This document shows, piece by piece, positions 1 through 12,026 of a stretch of DNA of 64,000 bases. Below the pieces are notes generated by a model. The model saw nothing but the letters and a program-made list of their open reading frames with translations, did not search any database and was not told the origin of the DNA. Each line of letters begins with the position of its first letter. Within the stretch, counting starts at the first letter, position 1. The position numbers and the translations under genes are program-made. Source of the DNA: Symsagittifera roscoffensis (taxonomy: Eukaryota > Xenacoelomorpha > Acoela > Convolutidae); the NCBI RefSeq assembly GCF_963678635.1, contig NC_087067.1:35975966-36039965 (forward strand). Reading direction: 5' to 3'.

Positions 1-2
1 GG

Positions 3-3000
3 GAATCAATGATGGTGTGTCTGTTCACTACTCTCTGGCAGAAGTTCAGTTGCGCGGTACTGACCGTTTGCACGGTGCCAATGAACACAAGAAGCCTGAC
101 AGCATCAGGAAGAAGGCACAACGAGGGAGTCATGAGATGGAACAACATCTTGAGAAACCTAGCAAATCGAAATGCCGGAAGAATGATCCTCATGGACATT
201 GAACATGAATTGAGAGCCATGGATCAAGCCAGACTGACCACAGATGGCATCCACTTCGACAGTATCGAAGGACAAGCTTGGTTGAATCGAGTCTTCCAAG
301 AACGGTTGGATGAGCTGGAAGCAGAACTCTTTGACACAGGAGTGCTGAAGGAAGAGGGAACGGTGAGTGATACGGTGATCACCACCTTTGTGCCTCCTAA
401 CCTGGAAACACGCTTGGGTACGGTCCCAGCCGCCATAAATTACCGGCAACAAAGCTCCAGTGAACCAGGTCGAAGAACAGACGTACAAGATCGGTTGGGA
501 GAAGCACCGATGAGGAGGACAATCCATCCTAGGAAAAGGATAGGACCTGTCAACCAACCAATCGAGGAAGTAGCAGGCACATCCAGATCGGACACTAGAT
601 TGGAGACGACGAGTACCAGTCGAGAGGAGAGACCGAGCAGAGGCTCATTGATGTGGTCGCGATCCATACCGTCTCCTTGGCATATATACAAAGAAGAACT
701 AATGAAGCTGGACCTACAGAGAGTGAGCTTCATCGAAGATGCAAGGAGGATGCTGAATGGAGCGACGCTATCCGTCAGCAGATTGTACTCGATAACCGGT
801 GTAGACTGGTTGATAGCCGCTAGCATAAATTTCAGCTCCACGACGGCCTTGAGGTTTGCCGACTTGGAGGGACTGCCCTCCAACAACACAATAGGACCTG
901 TGAATGCAAGACCGTTGCAAGATGTGAGATTGAACCATGATGAGAGGAATCGTGAAGAAAGGCCAGGAAGATTCCTGACGGCGAGAGCGCCGATTGGACA
1001 ACACGTGAAGATATTTAGGCAATTGACGACACCACCTGGTCATGTGAAGGAGAGAGTGTACCCAAAACTAGTGAACCAAGATGGTGATGCCCAGAGATAT
1101 GGCGGATTGACAGCGATAAAGAAAGATGAGACCATCTTCGCCGCCTACGACAAAGCAGAGATGAGAAAGGCCAAAATCATGGTAGTAGCGAACTCGGAGT
1201 TCGTGTACACCTCTAAGTCTTTGTTTTGGCCGGACGTCATAATGCTGGCCGCAGTTGACCTAGACCTATTGCAATCAGTGTCATTGGCTATAGGGGTACA
1301 AAGGCAGACAGAAATGAACCCGATAACGATTGTGTTTGCTGGCATCAATGACCATCTACACAGTAGAGGTTTTCTGAGCAGGCTCAGAGATCCTGCAACA
1401 GCAGAAAACGCAGTATGGCCAGCGATAAAAGACATCCTGGAGTCAATGGGTGAAGTGGTAGACGCGACAAAGGAGGGATCATTCAATAAAGTGACGTTGA
1501 GAGTAGTATTTGCGTTGTCTCCGGGATATGCATATCTCCCGGATGGACTGAAATTTGTGTATGCAATGGTAGCCTTACTTTCGGAGGGAAAATATGATGT
1601 GATCATATCAGTCCCGAATCGCATGATAGAAATGGAGAACCTGAGGCCACTTAAGGCTGAACTGCCTGCAGTATGGTCAGATATCTCAAACGCGATGAGA
1701 GGGTTCAAGGACCACGCGCTACACATGTTGGTGTTGGACGAGGTGCTGGGGTTGGAACTGTCCAACTTCAGTCGGCAACTCAAACTGAAACCAGGAATAG
1801 ATGACGACCATCGAGTGATCACGGCGATGTCCAACGACTTGTGGTTCCGAGCAATGGAAGTGGCGAGTGAAGACACGAGAAGAAAGAATTCACTGGAGAC
1901 GAGAGCTCATCTGGAAGCGATGGTGCTGAGAACCAAGCCGGAAGCAAACCAGTGGCTACACCTGAGTCCGAGAGTAGCGGCATTGGGTGCAGATGCTTTT
2001 CAGCAAGGCCCAGTAATTATCACTAAGATACACGCCTACTTGTTGAAGGAGGTGAACCTGGCGGAAAATGCCGGAGAAAAGACAGCTGAGTTCGTGAATA
2101 GAATGTGTCAGATTACTCTGGAAACCTTCTGGACCCAGGAAGTGAAAGGACAGGAGGGATTTGAAAGGACAGACAGCATGCTAGAAGGGTTGGGAGCCGG
2201 ATGGACCGCGTCCTTCTTGGCAAAAGTCTACCCGAAAGTCTCGCACTACTTGATAAAGGAATTCCTCCAAGCGGTAGTGAAAGTATCGATAGTGGAATTA
2301 ATAGCCCTGTTCGTGACATTTGGGGCGGAGAATTTCGTGAAAGGACCGGTGATACTGCTTACGGATGGAATACAGAACCTGCGACTAGATGGACTTCTGA
2401 CATTGATCGCAATAACCCACGGAAACTTGGGAGGACTGATGAAACTGGCACGTTGTCCAGAGCAGATGAAAGAGAGAGTGAGGAATCTGGATATGAAGAA
2501 ATCCACAGACTCGTGGAACAAAATAAGAGACCTGAGACACACTCTTATCCAGTATCTCTTGCAGCAAAATCGCTTTGGAACCGGAGAAGACGAGACAATT
2601 GAAAGAGAGGAAGATGTTAGACGACATGTTGGAGGCATGCCGCTGTTAACAGATTTGAGCTTAGCTATGAGAATCGATCCCTTGGCACTGATCAGAGGAG
2701 TCACGGAGTTCGTGACAGTGATCTATGGACCAGCAGTCACCTTTGCGTTCCCTGACGTTAAAGTGGAAGCATATAGGAGGTCGGTGTTGCACCTGAACCT
2801 CATATCGGCAGTGGACGGTAGTACACTGAACTGGTGTGAGCAGCACGCATTGCGAGAGCTCATGAGTGAAGATCTGTTATTTGCGAAAATATCGGAGCCA
2901 GAGATGACAGTCATCAATTTTGACGATCACTTCTGTGACCGCATGGGAGAAGTAGAAAGAGGGCACATCGAGGTGTTTCCAAAGCTTTGGAATCTGAGGC

Positions 3001-6000
3001 CCTATGACAAAACGAATGGCGAAATGACCAGAGTGCCTCGTCTCACAGCAGCGTATCACAAGGTGAGAGAAGAGACGAAGGACTGGGGCGATTACAAGAA
3101 GCTACCCGAAGCAATCCCTGAATTCCCTCTGATAAGAAGCATGTTGCTCGGAGCAGTCTCCGTAGTACAAACTCCTAGGTTGAGAGCATTCGAAACCAAT
3201 GAAAGGAGAGTAGGGAATTTCTCGGCGACGATGGATCCATACTTCGTGGGGAGAAATGCCGCCGTGTTACAGTACACACGATTTGCGTACACGGATCAAG
3301 CGACGAGAAGGCGAATAAGCAACGCTGCTACTCCCAAGCCTGAAGGATTTGATGAGGAATGGAGGGGACTAGGCTTAGCTCCAATGAGGATGAGAGGCAG
3401 GACTGAATTGCCTGAAGCCTCAGTAATCCTGACCAGTGTGAGAAAAGAGATGAAAGCTGCGGGAGTATTGCAGACGAGAATTTTCCTAGCACCCTTCGGC
3501 TGCGAAGAAATCAAAGTGGTCCATGGAGAAGAGGAAGATAAATCAGCCGGTACATTGCTCATACCGAGATTCCAGGAAGAAGCTGACAATGACAAACAAG
3601 GACCATCGAACTCGAATAGGGACAAGTCAGAAGGAGATGACGGACAGGGTGGAAACCGTCAGACTGAAGAACCCATGCAACAAGATCAAGCTGGTGGGGA
3701 GGACGACAGGGCATCGACAGGAGGAACATCCAGCCTGGATTTCAATATCTTCAGTGATCTTGAGAATAATGCAGACACGTTGGAAACGACTGAGCCAGCG
3801 GATGAAGGCATCTCGACACTGGAACCTCCGTCAGCCTTTGAGGAGATGAAACGGAATTTGCCGGAGAGCAGCTCTCCTGGCAATACAAGAAATAACGATC
3901 AGAGAATCCTCATGGAATCACCTCGGAGGAGAAGAATAGAGGCCTCAGCCAGAGTACCTTTCTTGGGAACGCTACCCGAAGAAGAATGGGAAGTACATCA
4001 CCGAGACCACGAGAGTAGGACGGGATGTAAGCTGGACAGAGTGGCGTTCATGGAAGAAGTCTGGACTGTGATTCAGAGCTATGGGACCCAGTCCATTCTC
4101 AAAACAGGTCTCAATCAACCCTTGATGAGAGAAGTACTTGACAAGCTTGATGAGTGTGAAGGGAGACTGAGTGAGTTATTGATCGACTCAGCCACTGATG
4201 AGAGTGAAGCGAATTCTCCCATCAAGATGACACCGCAGGATAATGAAGGAGAGGTGGTGTACCTGTCAAGGACCAGGAGAGGAACGATGCGATCGAAAAT
4301 GGTGATTGATAAAATCAATGCGATGAAAATGAAGTTAGGCAGCAGAGTGATGCCGAGGAGGATTGGAAAGACGAAAGTGGATTCGGAAATATCGATGAAA
4401 GCTGGTAACTCAGCGAAAAGAAAACGAGTCGAGGAAGTCATGGATTTGGGGCAAGGTGATTATCAATTGTCTGGCACAGATAGAATATTAACTGATATAG
4501 CGATGGTGCCACCCATTCTCATGGCGGGGATAAAGTCAACCGGTTATAAATCCAAAAGGAGTGACCGCACTCTGACTGGAGCAACTTTAGAAATGGAAAT
4601 ACTCAGTCAATGTGGAGAGAGTAAAATGAGGGACTTCAAACCATCTCCCATGAATCATGGAAAAGGGAGTGTTGCAGGACAACTGACACCAGTGGAATAC
4701 AACCGACTAACAGTGTCGGAGACAGTGTCGATAGATGAACCCACCGGTGGATACATGGAGATGTTGGAATACCGGAACTCGGCTAGAGGGTATGTAGTGG
4801 CCCTGGAAGACGAAAAAGCCATGGAGGGTTATCTGGAAATGATGTTGCAAGGCACCACCCTCAAGCAGAAGGCGTATGGAACTTTGGCGTCGTCTGACGT
4901 AGAGGCGGAGACGATCGAGCAGTTAGTGAGCCTTCCATGGAAAGCAGTAGTATTGAGGTATTTCGAAGAAGAAATGAGGACTACGCCAAGAATACATGCT
5001 CTCGTGGCAGTACCTTACGTAAGGACAGAATTACAACTCAGGCTCGCCTGGTGCATGATGGGACTGACTCGCGAAGAATATGATTCGGAAGAAAGGAAGA
5101 GATCAAAGGAGGAAAAAGTTTTCCTTATGACGAATCTGAGGGATCTGATAGTCCAGGAGGGAGCAGCAGTAGCGTGTGCAAAGCGGAGAGACGCTCTCTG
5201 TTTCATTCGATTCCTGATAGAGCAGATCTCAGTACCTGCATTAAGCACTTGTGTTAAAATGTTGAAGGAAGGCGATGAGCGAACGAAAGCCATGTTCTTA
5301 CTAGCAATGCTGGATATGCAGCAAAGTAAACCGATGAGGGTGAACATGAAAGAACCTGAAGAATTGGAACCCATGAAAAAGATAGACGAGATCAGGAGAT
5401 TCTCAAACAAGGAGTTGAGGCTCACTAAAGAATCTATGGGAGCATTGCCGAAATCCAGTGAATACTGTGGACCGATCAAGAAGAAGTCATATAGCTATGT
5501 ATCCGGGATCATAGGGATAGCGTACAATCCTTTCCTGAGTGAAGACATACGTGATTGCTTCTTTGATTATGAGCAGGCGGTGTTACTAAGATTCTGGACG
5601 TCCAGAATTGTGACGACTAAGAGCGTTAACAATCCACAGGCCAAATTGGGATTGGTCTTGGAAGAAGAGGTGACTGCACCTTCAGTACCAAAATCCGACA
5701 AGAGAGTGGAATTTGGGTTGGGATTCTCAGATGAATTACTGAGAATGAGCTTGATGGCAGTGTGGGAATTGATGAAGCCATCGTGGTGTCCTAGTCCCAA
5801 CGCTGACTCAATATTACGGGCGACACAGGACATACAGAGGGAACTGAATGCGGACTGTAACCTGCGTGACCTCAACATCATATATAATGTGATGATAACA
5901 GCCTCTAAGAGCAACGGAGAAGATAGAGTGGAGTTGCCTGGCTGGGGACCAGAAGACTGGGTCAAACCTGGTAGCTGTCTGGCGGAAGTCTGTGGACTAG

Positions 6001-7499
6001 AGGGTCACGTTTGTGGAAGTCTAGACTGTGTGAAAACCCTGGAGAAACAACACAAGCAGTTGACTGTATTGTTTGGAAATGTAGTGATGAAAGCAAGAAC
6101 GGAAACGGAACTGATAGCAGATTGCCATGGAGGAACCGATGTGAATCTAGTGACAGCACTAGGATTCTACAGCATGTTTGGTTCTTTAGAGTCACTATTG
6201 AATCTAGAACAGAAACATGAGATGGTCACAGCCATCAGCGTAGAAGTGTTCCCAGGAGTTCTGCAGACTGAGCAGAAGTATATAGGAAAATGGAGGGAAG
6301 CAATCGAAACGGAGATGAACATCAGACACAGCGAAACTTATTGTAGACCATCAGGAGCACGATATTTGGTGGGTTCAACGTTGGCTCCAATGTGCAAGAG
6401 CAGATACCCTGTACATTTCGTGGCTGTGGACGTGAAGAGTACAAGAACGATCGTGGATCAAGCTTTCTCAGTGCCAAAGTGCGTGAGATTGGCGAGAATG
6501 TCTGAAAAGTCTTACGAGTTACTATGTAAGATGTTCTCAGCAGTTCCAGAGAGAACCAAAGAGGAGTTGGAGTCAATACTAGGAAAGAAGTTCATGGGAT
6601 ATGTGAGCGGGAACTTCAGTGACTTTGAAAAACAGAAACAGAGAGGATCAACTGTCACAGATTACAATGCAGTAGATGAGAATGATGAAATCCACCGAGT
6701 GATGATGGAAGTGGAACCATTGCTGGAAGCTTCAGGAAAACGCAATTGGAGGAGCATCATGTTGACACATGACGAGTTTCCTTGCCACTGCTTGCTGCAG
6801 ACCTGGTGGTATCCCAAGCGTAGTAATTTGGTGTTGATCTGGGACTCTGGAGAGCTGCTCTCCATGGGTTTACCAGATTCATCACAGCCCATAACAATAG
6901 TGATAGTGGGAGTTATGATGGCGATACGATGGCTGGAAGCTCATGTGAGAGAAAATAATAGACAGGAGGCACCGACGAGAGAACAATTGCAGAAATTAGA
7001 TTGTCTAAAAGATTTAGATCTTTTTGAGACAATGTGCAAAGTTCTAAGCATTCCGATGGAAGTGAAGAAGATATGGGCAAGAAAACGATTGATGCCATGG
7101 TTCAGAGCTAACATGACTGCATGGTTGTACGAGTATGCGAAAAAGCATATGTCGAAACATGGCAGAGTGTACAGTGAATATCAGCTGGACATTGGGGCAG
7201 GAGCTTTCAAGCGAGCTTTCGTGACCCATCGGAATGCAGTGACCACCGCTGTGAAAAGAATTTCCAGGACGAGCGAGCGTAGTGGAAATGAGAAGGCAGA
7301 GATGCTGAAAGAAGATTTGGAGAGAAACGTGACGTTGTGTCTCCACAACAGCTTCTGTAGAAACAGAGAATCAAACGTGGATCCCCTACCTTGCTGTAAA
7401 CAGAGGGTGGAAGAGCAGAAGTGTTGGAGGACGGCTTCCAACAGCGTCAGGATAGTCAATGACGTGCTACAAGACACGGAAACCGAGAGTGCGTAGTCA
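3..7499 (+). CDS. Giant intronless ORF, open at left edge, SGNH-hydrolase-like modules, function unknown
   Basis: An uninterrupted frame runs from the left edge to a TAG at 7494-7496. The first ATG is at 9, but the frame is open before it, so the true start is probably outside the window. At least 2495 residues are encoded without an intron, unlike the multi-exon gene further right. Residues 79-82 (D-G-I-H) look like block V (DxxH) of an SGNH/GDSL hydrolase whose earlier blocks would lie off the window. A second, internal set of blocks follows: Ser396 in an A-N-S-E context (in place of GDS), G-I-N-D at 445-448 (block III) and D-D-D-H at 598-601 (block V). Residues about 1173-1300 are acidic, Gln/Ser-rich and probably disordered. 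The C-terminal 1100 residues are mixed alpha-helical with scattered Cys; I recognise no polymerase, protease or integrase motif. The DNA is more G- and purine-rich than its surroundings. A mobile or virus-derived ORF, or a fast-evolving host gene, are both possible. The SGNH assignment is by motif only. Confidence 0.6.
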
Positions 7500-8041
7500 G
7501 TGTCACAGGAAGAGGAAATGGAGCATTGACGAATGGTCGAGAAAACAAGAGGCAGCAAGAAAGAAAATTAGAAGAATTCAGAAGTTTTAGAACTTCTAAA
7601 CGACGAAAAAAGAAGAGAACAAAGGGATGACGAAGAAACGTTAAAATTCAGAATTGTTTTATGTGTGTGAAAAACTCAAGTGAGAAACCAAGCAACCAAG
7701 TTGTAATTGAAAACTGAAACATTTAGTTGAGTTTGGAAATTGTTGCATTTATAAATTTGCATTTTGGTTTTAGTTGAAGTGGCTTTAGAGACACTCACTT
7801 ATTATTTATTTAGAAAGGCTTGAGGGAAGAGTATATTTAAATATTCCAGCCTGCATGATTGTTTTTAATCACTTAGGAAGACTGATAACTTTGTGGTGAC
7901 ATGAAAAACTTGAGTAACTTCTTGAGGAGGGAGGTTGTTGCATTGTTCTTTCTAACCACAAAGTTTCTTAGTTTTAATACTCAGGACAATAGACAAGCAA
8001 GATTTCCGAAGGGAAGGAGCATAGTAGGATAATTTTAGCTT

Positions 8042-8072
8042 GTTGGTTGGCAGGACTGTCCTGCAAGCCAAC
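8042..8072. repeat. 15-bp hairpin with GGACTGTCC core
   Basis: The arms at 8042-8056 and 8058-8072 pair at 13 of 15 positions around a single T. The centre reads GGACTGTCC. The same core recurs at 8332-8340, and both sites lie near a GGACATTGAC motif (8107-8116 and 8321-8330). Confidence 0.6.
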
Positions 8073-8329
8073 ACCTTTTAAATCTAGGAGAAAAAGTTTC
8101 AATCGGGACATTGACACTGGAAGTCAGAAAATATGTTTTATCTTAAGTCATATCCTCAATGTGCAGATTAATGAAAGAATTTGAAGGCTATAGTGATGTA
8201 GTATGATGCCATTTATATTCTGCAGTGAGTCGATGTGACGTAGATAAAAGTAATTTCGTGCATTTTGTAAATTCTGTTCGATGACACTGTAACCATTTAG
8301 AACATTGCGCGATTCAATGAGGACATTGA

Positions 8330-8342
8330 CCGGACTGTCCGG
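8330..8342. repeat. Perfect 6-bp palindrome CCGGAC-T-GTCCGG
   Basis: The arms 8330-8335 and 8337-8342 are exact reverse complements around one T. The core is identical to that of the hairpin at 8042-8072. Confidence 0.6.
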
Positions 8343-8668
8343 GGAGTATGTGACATTCGACCAGAATGGCCAAAATACAATTTATGCAGGATTCGAATTT
8401 TGAGCAGTAAGCCTTCTGAGTTGATGATTTCGAAGGATTAGCGACGTTATTGGAACGTTTAGCCAAACGGTGAGGGCTAGAATATTCTAGTATTTTAAAT
8501 TTTCAAAAATTCGAATGATGACGTCACGTTTCTGAGAAATGCTGAAACGGCCATTTTAACAAAAAAGCGAGTAAAAAACAGAACAACTTTTATCTGCGAT
8601 TGCGAACAGTACGAAAATCGAGATTGGAAAACGACAACGAACTACAGAATAGCAGAGAACGCTCCGAG

Positions 8669-8700
8669 TTGCAACTATTGTGCTGCTACAATAGTTGCAA
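8669..8700. repeat. Perfect 13-bp hairpin with 6-nt loop
   Basis: The arms 8669-8681 and 8688-8700 are exact reverse complements around the loop GCTGCT. A 6-bp hairpin (8703-8708 with 8713-8718, loop CCAA) follows immediately. After that comes an 11-bp stem (8736-8746 with 8790-8800) that encloses a 7-bp inner stem (8754-8760 with 8770-8776). Three successive stem-loops in 132 bases suggest a folded RNA. Confidence 0.65.
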
Positions 8701-9156
8701 GGCCGTTGCCAACAACGGTGAAGGGTGAGAACCAGCCTTCCGGATTAGCAAGAAATCAAGAGTAAGGAGCTTGATTCAGCGGATTCAAGAATCCGGAAGG
8801 GTCTCGGGACGGAAACTTTTATTAACTCACATAAACTTTTAGCATCCTGTCATGTCCTGACTTGAATTTAACTGATATTTTGATTAGTTTTGACAAGGAT
8901 GAGGTGCTAGGAGTTGGGGGAAAGGGTTGATCCATCTTCGATGGAGATGATGATTTTTATCTACTGAACAAAAACAATAGTAATATGATAAGTAGTAGCC
9001 CTGTTTTTAGGAGTGACCTCGTGGTCTGGGGATACAGAGATCCAGCCATGAGCTCACTAATTTCGCATGTAATTCAGTTAATTTGAGCGTTCTGGTCGAA
9101 GCCGGAGAACAGTAACGTTTTTGTCAGCCTGATGTAAGAAAGACCACCGAAAAGTA

Positions 9157-9485
9157 CTGGCTTGGTAGAGACGGTGAAAAACATGCAAAGCTCTGTTTAG
9201 ACGCTAGCCAGTCGTCTTAAGACTTAGTTTTGTTATCCGTCGATATGTATCTTCCGGGCGAATGTTACATGTGTTCGCATGTAAACGAAAGCTGATCAAA
9301 AGTCGTTTGACTGATGGCCTAAAAATGGTAACTTTTTACTTTGCCCTAAACAGACCAGAAAATCAACTGGCAAGGTCGAGACGGTGAAAAACGAGTAGGA
9401 TTAAGGTAACTGACGCCTGCCAGTCGTTAATAGGTACTTTTCCTACGCTCCGTCGCTGTGTAGTATTTGGGCGAATGTTACACAC
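9157..9485 (+). repeat. Pair of related ~120-base elements with ACTGGC...GCCAGT ends
   Basis: Copy 1 (about 9157-9272) and copy 2 (about 9368-9485) share a sequence of features in order: an ACTGGC start, a GAGACGGTGAAAAAC block, a GCCAGTCGT block and a GGGCGAATGTTACA block. The outer ACTGGC and GCCAGT can pair, so each copy could form a closed stem of about 65 bases plus a tail. The bases between the shared blocks differ. That pattern suggests conserved structural elements rather than a recent duplication. Confidence 0.55.
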
Positions 9486-9756
9486 ATCTTGAGATTGATT
9501 GTTTTTTTTCGCTCTGCGCAAATATTTTCAGTAGCTGTTAGTGTTTCGATTTACTCCTGCAAGTGCAATTTGTAATTTTCCTTGGCCTGATTTTCAGTAT
9601 ATTTTCCGTTTGTTTTGTTTTAGCTGAAATCTTTACACTGACCGAAATGATTTCAGCTTGTATTTTTTTGACTTAATGATCTATTTTTGGGTTGTTTCGA
9701 GGGTAACCTTATTTTTATGCATGCCTCCGGATCTCACAAATGCTGAAAGTCTTTGA

Positions 9757-9762
9757 ATAAAA
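9757..9762 (+). promoter_or_regulatory. AATAAA poly(A) signal candidate
   Basis: This is a canonical hexamer at the end of the structured stretch behind the giant ORF, followed by a T-rich run (9780-9800). If used, the 3' UTR would be about 2.28 kb. Confidence 0.3.
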
Positions 9763-9800
9763 TTTATAATTCCATGGCAGCTTTTTTGTTTTCATTTCTT

Positions 9801-10811
9801 CTCTAATTTATCGAATTAACCTGAGAAGTTATATGAAATGAGCTAAGATCTGCAAATGTGCCCATTCGAGTCTGCTTGCTGAGGAACTAAATACCTCTGG
9901 CGTTTTAACTGGCTCGAAGCTTGTATGATGATTTATATCCGATGAAGTGACATGTAACAAAGTGTAGAAATTGAACAATCAGAAACACTGCCACCCCACA
10001 AATACCAGAAACAGCCTACGAAACTGCTCAACAAAAAACTCGAAGATGTATCAACTAACGAAAAAGAGGTGTCTAAATAAAAAAAGAATAATAATATGAA
10101 TTTAGCGTACGCAAGGGATTTCCCCCACAGTTTCAGCTCAGTTAGTTAGACATATTTCTGCAGTTGTTTCGGGTACAGTCGCACAGAATTTTCCAGCTAC
10201 AGGGGTTGGAGTCATCGAATCTTTTCTAGAAATGCTCCCACATCCATTGCAGCAACCGTCCTTTGAGTCCTATCGTGTTGGCGATGATGATGATAAAATT
10301 TTATCGGCTCAGTTGACGCTCGGTAATTGATTTTTTGAATTTTCATTAAACGCCGTCGATGGTTTTTCTGGACGTGTTTTCTGCAAATAAGAAATCAATC
10401 CAGATATTATTTCTGCTCTACGAACGTTTTTTTAGTTGTTTTAGAAATTTTTTCAGACCTGGTGACTCTGTCTGCTAGTCGGCAAAACTGTTTTTGTGGT
10501 ATCGCAAGTGGTGGGCGTGCGAAGCTCCGCATCGCCTGTGTTGAATGATTTGTTTGCAGTTAAAGGACTTCGGAAATAATGTACTCAGTGTTCCCATTAG
10601 AACTTCGTGGTTGACTGGTTGTCGCGTTTCTGTCAGTTGTTGTTCACCCATACGTTTTGAAAAATATTGCCGGAGTGGGCAAAACAAAGATATGGAAAAA
10701 CTTAAATAAGGAAAAGACATCAGCTAGTTTTTTCTCGCAATAAATAGCTTTCTCTGAATGAAAGAATTTCAAACTCTTAAACTTGTTCGTTTTCGAGTTT
10801 TCTCTGCCATA
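9801..10811. other. AT-rich intergenic stretch with one hairpin-tail repeat
   Basis: I see no supported gene. A copy of the dispersed GCGAAGC...GC(A/T)TCGCCT hairpin-tail repeat lies at about 10502-10542. The rest is unremarkable AT-rich sequence downstream of the minus-strand coiled-coil gene. Confidence 0.4.
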
Positions 10812-12026
10812 TCAAAATGGTAAATCAGTTTTGTATTTTTCAGTGTCCACATTTCTTTGCTCGAGGAGATCCATAGCCCTGTAGTAATGATTGGACACCA
10901 CACGATAGTCCTGGACTAGTTGTGCCCTCTGACCTTTGAGTTTCTTCACCTTCTCAGATGTCAGTTTGGAGGTCTCGTTCTGCAGTTCTATGATGGAGAA
11001 ATAGAGGGAACTGTGGAAGTCCAGTCTGTTTTGGGCTGGCATGGTGGACTTACTCCTGAATGCACCCACCCTCTTACAACTGGACGAGTGGATTCTCTTT
11101 AGAAGTTGTTCTTTGCGCATGAACTCGATCAAAGGGTCCTGCACATTGCCCCTAATAAATTGATCGTATATGTTTATGAACGTGTTTTTGAACTTCTTGC
11201 TAGTCATGTCGGTATCTTGGAACCCAAACAGTGATCTATAAAACGAGACGAGGTAGATGTTCAGTCGCTTGGTGTCCTCGCGCAGATCCTCCACCACTTT
11301 CTCTGCTCTCTGTTCCTCGCCCGCTCTCTTGTCCCTAATGTTTTGCAGCATATCACTGTCCGCCACTAGATCAGCCACACTCTTGTCCCGATTCACACGC
11401 GCAGTCTCTGTGGCCTGTTTGAGCTTCTTTTCCATTTTCACCCTGACTTTCATAGTCTCCACTTCCCGCTTTTTCCTCAAGTGGTCCAACACCACATTAA
11501 CTTTTCTCAATCGGTTAGTCATATGCTCTATCTCATTCTGTAGTTCCTCCTTCCGCTTACCCTGCGTAGTCAGGTCTCCTCGGAAGATAAGTTTGACCAT
11601 GTCTCGCTCTAATCCCCTGCCGACCGTCTTGATCTTGCCCTCGTGCTGCAGTTTTCTCACCTTCTGCTGGAACTGACCGGCAGGTTTCATGCCTCCGCTG
11701 TTTTCCAGCATCTCCCCGAATAGAGCTGTCAGTCGGGCACTCCTCTCAGAAGCCACCGACTTTGTGTAATTGATTATAGTACTTGTTCTCTCTGTCTCAT
11801 TAAAACCTGAAGGTGCTACTGTCCTCTCGCCAGCCGTCTTATTTTCATCTGAGCTCCTCTTTGAAGGGGAAAACAGTGGACCTCTTCCTGTGGTGAAACT
11901 GACTGTTTTTGGGATAACTTGATGAGCCGACGGTTTTGAACTTCCCTCCTGCTCTGAAGCGACTGGTGGTTTGCTTTTTCCAGATTTCCCACTGGTAGTA
12001 TTCTTATCCTCTTGACTATCTGGCAT
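10812..12026 (-). CDS. Intronless coiled-coil protein of unknown function
   Basis: A 404-codon frame runs from ATG (complement of 12024-12026) to TGA (complement of 10812-10814). Residues 1-85 are Ser/Lys/Pro-rich and probably disordered. From about 165 to 260 the chain is strongly charged with Leu, Ile and Met at heptad spacing, that is, a long coiled coil. A more globular part (about 260-330) contains aromatic residues (FYRSLFGF, FINIYDQFIRG), and a second helical segment runs to the C-terminus. There is no signal peptide or membrane segment. It sits head-to-head with NCBP1, the two start codons 334 bases apart, so the promoter may be shared. I do not recognise the family. Length, composition and shadow-free codon use support a real gene. 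Confidence 0.7.
   Translation of the reverse strand: MPDSQEDKNTTSGKSGKSKPPVASEQEGSSKPSAHQVIPKTVSFTTGRGPLFSPSKRSSDENKTAGERTVAPSGFNETERTSTIINYTKSVASERSARLTALFGEMLENSGGMKPAGQFQQKVRKLQHEGKIKTVGRGLERDMVKLIFRGDLTTQGKRKEELQNEIEHMTNRLRKVNVVLDHLRKKREVETMKVRVKMEKKLKQATETARVNRDKSVADLVADSDMLQNIRDKRAGEEQRAEKVVEDLREDTKRLNIYLVSFYRSLFGFQDTDMTSKKFKNTFINIYDQFIRGNVQDPLIEFMRKEQLLKRIHSSSCKRVGAFRSKSTMPAQNRLDFHSSLYFSIIELQNETSKLTSEKVKKLKGQRAQLVQDYRVVSNHYYRAMDLLEQRNVDTEKYKTDLPF

Larger units (their letters stand above)
7500..9800 (+). other. Probable 3' UTR or 3' part of the giant-ORF element, rich in hairpins
   Basis: There is no coding frame here. The stretch holds several near-perfect hairpins (8042-8072, 8330-8342, 8669-8700, 8703-8718, 8736-8800), two related repeats of about 120 bases (9157-9272 and 9368-9485) and a canonical AATAAA at 9757-9762. 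Dense structure just behind a giant intronless ORF suggests that ORF and tail are one transcription unit or one element. That link is inferred from proximity only. Confidence 0.4.

Noticed and set aside
17..7558. Short frames on both strands inside the giant ORF
   Set aside because: All are nested in the long + frame and show no independent start context or family resemblance.
10920..11676. + strand frames of 60 and 139 codons opposite the coiled-coil gene
   Set aside because: They are antisense shadows of the Lys/Glu-rich coiled coil (Ser/Phe/Leu-rich translation).
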